From an uncultured Prevotellaceae bacterium (GTDB lineage: Bacteria; Bacteroidota; Bacteroidia; Bacteroidales; Bacteroidaceae), in assembly GCA_902477365.1 (NCBI GenBank), contig CABSGW010000046.1, positions 1-13,442 of the forward strand: a stretch of DNA of 13,442 bases, written 5' to 3'. Below the pieces are notes generated by a model. That model saw only the letters and a list, made by a program, of their open reading frames with translations. It ran no database searches and was not told the origin of the DNA. Below are positions 11,108-13,442 of the stretch, one piece after another; the first letter of the stretch is position 1, and every line of letters starts with the position of its first letter. The translations under genes were made by a program, and so were the position numbers.

Positions 11108-13442
11108 ATGGACTTCAATAAATTATTAAGTAAGCTTTTTGGAAACAAGTCCACCCGGGATATGAAAGAAATTCAACCGTGGGTAGAGAAAGTAAAAGCT
11201 GCTTATCCGGCTATAGCTCAGTTGGATGATGATGCGTTGCGTGCAAAAACGCAGGAAATTCGTCAAACAATTCAGAACTCAGCAAACGACATAAAAGAAA
11301 AAATCGAGGAATTAAAAGGAAAAGTAGAAGATACACCTCTGGAAGATCGCGAAGTTATCTTCAACCAAATTGATAAATTAGAAAAAGATGTGTTAGAGCG
11401 GTTTGAGGAGGCTCTGACGGATGCTTTGCCGGATGTTTTTGCGATTGTCAAGGAGACCGCTCGCCGTTTTTCTGAGAATACGGAAATAACCGTAACGGCA
11501 ACAGACTTTGATCGTGAACTTGCTGCTACACATGATTTTGTTCGTATTGAAGGCGATAAGGCTATTTATCAAAATCATTGGTTGGCCGGTGGTAACGATA
11601 TGCAATGGAACATGGTGCATTATGATGTGCAGCTGTTCGGTGGTGTGGTACTTCATCAGGGTAAAATCGCCGAGATGGCTACCGGTGAAGGTAAAACATT
11701 GGTAGCAACATTACCTGTGTTCCTGAATGCCTTGACTGGTAATGGTGTACACGTTGTCACTGTAAATGATTATTTGGCGAAGCGTGACTCTGAATGGATG
11801 GGGCCGTTGTATATGTTCCATGGTTTAAGCGTGGATTGTATCGACCGTCATCAACCGAATTCTGAAGCACGGCGCCGCGCATATAGAGCTGATATTACAT
11901 TTGGAACGAACAATGAGTTCGGTTTTGATTATCTGCGTGACAATATGGCTATCAGTCCAAAAGACTTGGTACAACGCACACATAATTATGCAATTGTCGA
12001 TGAGGTTGACTCGGTATTGATTGATGATGCCCGTACTCCGTTAATCATTTCAGGCCCCATCCCGAAAGGTGATGTGCAATTGTTCGAAGAATACCAACCT
12101 TTGGTAGAAAAGTTGGTAAATGCACAACGTCAATTAGCTACGCAATATTTGGCCGAAGCAAAACAGCTGATCTCTTCAGGTGACAAGGACAAACAAGAAG
12201 AAGGTTTTCTTCAGTTATTCCGTAGTCACAAGGCACTGCCTAAAAACAAACCGTTGATTAAATACCTTTCAGAACAAGGTATTAAAGCCGGTATGTTGAA
12301 GACGGAAGAGATTTATATGGAGAACAACAATAAACGTATGCCGGAAGCAACACATCCGCTGTTCTTTGTTGTTGAAGAGAAAATGAACAGTGTGGATTTG
12401 ACCGATAAGGGAAATGAATGGTTAGCTAATGCTGTATCTGATCCTACACTTTTTGTTCTTCCTGATATTACAGGAGAAATGTCTCAGTTGGAGGCTAATA
12501 CCGCTCTGTCTGATGAAGAACGTTTAGAGCGTAAAGATGCACTGTTTGCTGATTATGCTGTAAAAAGCGAGCGTGTTCATACGATTCTGCAATTATTGAA
12601 AGCCTACACCATGTTCAATAAAGATGATGAATATGTGGTGATGGATGGTGAGGTTAAAATTGTTGACGAACAAACGGGACGTATCATGGACGGTCGTCGT
12701 TGGAGCGACGGTTTGCATCAGGCCGTAGAAGCAAAAGAGCATGTGAAGGTAGAAGCTGCCACACAAACATTTGCAACAATCACTTTGCAGAACTATTTCC
12801 GTATGTACCATAAACTATCAGGTATGACTGGTACAGCTATTACGGAAGCTGGTGAATTCTGGGATATTTACAAGTTGGATGTAGTTGAAATTCCGACCAA
12901 TCGCCCGATATTGCGTAATGACATGAATGACCGCGTTTATAAGACGAAACGCGAGAAATACAAGGCTGTTATTGAAGAGATTGAAACGATGGTACAAGCT
13001 GGTCGTCCCGTACTTGTGGGTACTACAAGCGTTGAAATTTCGGAAATGCTCAGCAAGATGTTGCAGATGCGTAAGATACCGCATAACGTATTGAATGCGA
13101 AGCTACATCAAAAAGAGGCTGATATTGTTGCTAAAGCAGGACAGAGCAGTTCTGTCACGATTGCAACGAATATGGCTGGTCGTGGTACTGACATTAAATT
13201 AAGTCCCGAAGTAAAAGAGGCTGGAGGTCTGGCTATTATTGGTACAGAACGTCATGAAAGCCGCCGTGTTGACCGTCAGTTACGTGGACGTGCTGGTCGT
13301 CAGGGAGATCCAGGTTCTTCTGTATTTTTTGTTTCTTTGGAAGATAACCTGATGCGTCTGTTTGCAAGTGAACGTATAGCGCGTCTTATGGATAAATGGG
13401 GCTTCCAGGAAGGTGAGGTTATTGAACATCCCATGATCAATC
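11108..13442 (+). CDS. secA: Preprotein translocase ATPase SecA, 3'-partial
   Basis: The ATPase motor that drives unfolded preproteins through SecYEG. 778 codons are visible before the window ends; Bacteroidota SecA is about 1,100 residues, so the C-terminal part is missing. Landmarks: N-terminal MDFNKLLSKLFG; Walker A ATGEGKT (191-197, Lys196); VHVVTVNDYLAKRDSEW; TFGTNNEFGFDYLRDNMA; Walker B DEVDS with DDARTPLIISG (from Asp298); GRRWSDGLHQAVEAKE; TNMAGRGTDIK (Met689-Asp695); and the arginine-finger helicase motif QLRGRAGRQGD (724-734). The Walker lysine is at 196 versus 108 in E. coli, reflecting about 88 inserted residues in NBD1: a charged helical segment (about 57-100) and a second insert (about 122-168). 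It has its own promoter. The ATG at 11108 is supported by the conserved N-terminal sequence. Identification is certain. Confidence 0.98.
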   Translation, partial: MDFNKLLSKLFGNKSTRDMKEIQPWVEKVKAAYPAIAQLDDDALRAKTQEIRQTIQNSANDIKEKIEELKGKVEDTPLEDREVIFNQIDKLEKDVLERFEEALTDALPDVFAIVKETARRFSENTEITVTATDFDRELAATHDFVRIEGDKAIYQNHWLAGGNDMQWNMVHYDVQLFGGVVLHQGKIAEMATGEGKTLVATLPVFLNALTGNGVHVVTVNDYLAKRDSEWMGPLYMFHGLSVDCIDRHQPNSEARRRAYRADITFGTNNEFGFDYLRDNMAISPKDLVQRTHNYAIVDEVDSVLIDDARTPLIISGPIPKGDVQLFEEYQPLVEKLVNAQRQLATQYLAEAKQLISSGDKDKQEEGFLQLFRSHKALPKNKPLIKYLSEQGIKAGMLKTEEIYMENNNKRMPEATHPLFFVVEEKMNSVDLTDKGNEWLANAVSDPTLFVLPDITGEMSQLEANTALSDEERLERKDALFADYAVKSERVHTILQLLKAYTMFNKDDEYVVMDGEVKIVDEQTGRIMDGRRWSDGLHQAVEAKEHVKVEAATQTFATITLQNYFRMYHKLSGMTGTAITEAGEFWDIYKLDVVEIPTNRPILRNDMNDRVYKTKREKYKAVIEEIETMVQAGRPVLVGTTSVEISEMLSKMLQMRKIPHNVLNAKLHQKEADIVAKAGQSSSVTIATNMAGRGTDIKLSPEVKEAGGLAIIGTERHESRRVDRQLRGRAGRQGDPGSSVFFVSLEDNLMRLFASERIARLMDKWGFQEGEVIEHPMIN

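Noticed and set aside
11508..11705. 65-codon + strand ORF inside secA
   Set aside because: It is an alternate frame of the conserved SecA NBD1 sequence with no domain of its own.
1..13442. Mobile element, CRISPR array, defence island or RNA gene
   Set aside because: I saw no transposase, integrase, direct-repeat array, tRNA-like fold or rRNA sequence; all genes are conserved housekeeping or envelope families with similar composition.

Overview
The window looks like chromosomal, non-mobile core DNA from a member of the Bacteroidota, most likely order Bacteroidales. The reasons are: start codons preceded by A-rich stretches and no clear Shine-Dalgarno sequence; four intergenic matches to the Bacteroidota -7 promoter motif TAnnTTTG; and families typical of that phylum, namely a FAT-type acyl-ACP thioesterase inside the ilv operon, a lipoprotein-type LptC, a Lnb/DUF4105 protein, and a SecA with large N-terminal insertions. 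Every gene is on the + strand. I see no tRNA, rRNA, CRISPR array, insertion sequence, prophage or attachment site. Genus-level placement is not possible from this alone.

Region 1 (1-2405) is the 3' end of a branched-chain amino acid operon: the acetolactate synthase regulatory subunit IlvN (5' end cut by the window), an acyl-ACP thioesterase, and the ketoacid reductoisomerase IlvC. It is followed by two hairpins (2429-2543). Region 2 (2582-5389) is a second operon: type III pantothenate kinase CoaX, an outer-membrane beta-barrel protein and the LPS-transport lipoprotein LptC, ending in a hairpin terminator. Region 3 (5392-7650) is a monocistronic membrane-anchored PpiD/SurA-type periplasmic chaperone with its own promoter and a very strong terminator. 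Region 4 (7710-11053) is guanine deaminase, a putative lipoprotein N-acyltransferase (Lnb) and a PafA-family alkaline phosphatase homologue whose catalytic residues appear to be lost. Region 5 (11058-13442) is the promoter and first 778 codons of secA, which runs off the window.

From lptC onward the theme is envelope biogenesis: LPS transport, outer-membrane protein folding, lipoprotein maturation and Sec export. The most unusual observations are: (a) the ppiD and secA upstream regions share an almost superimposable terminator-plus-promoter element, suggesting common control of export and periplasmic folding; (b) a probable pseudo-phosphatase is translationally coupled to the lipoprotein acyltransferase; (c) LptC carries a surface-export-like acidic signal after its lipidated cysteine; and (d) the valine-binding loop of IlvN appears altered. 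No wholly unknown system such as a defence island or mobile element is visible.
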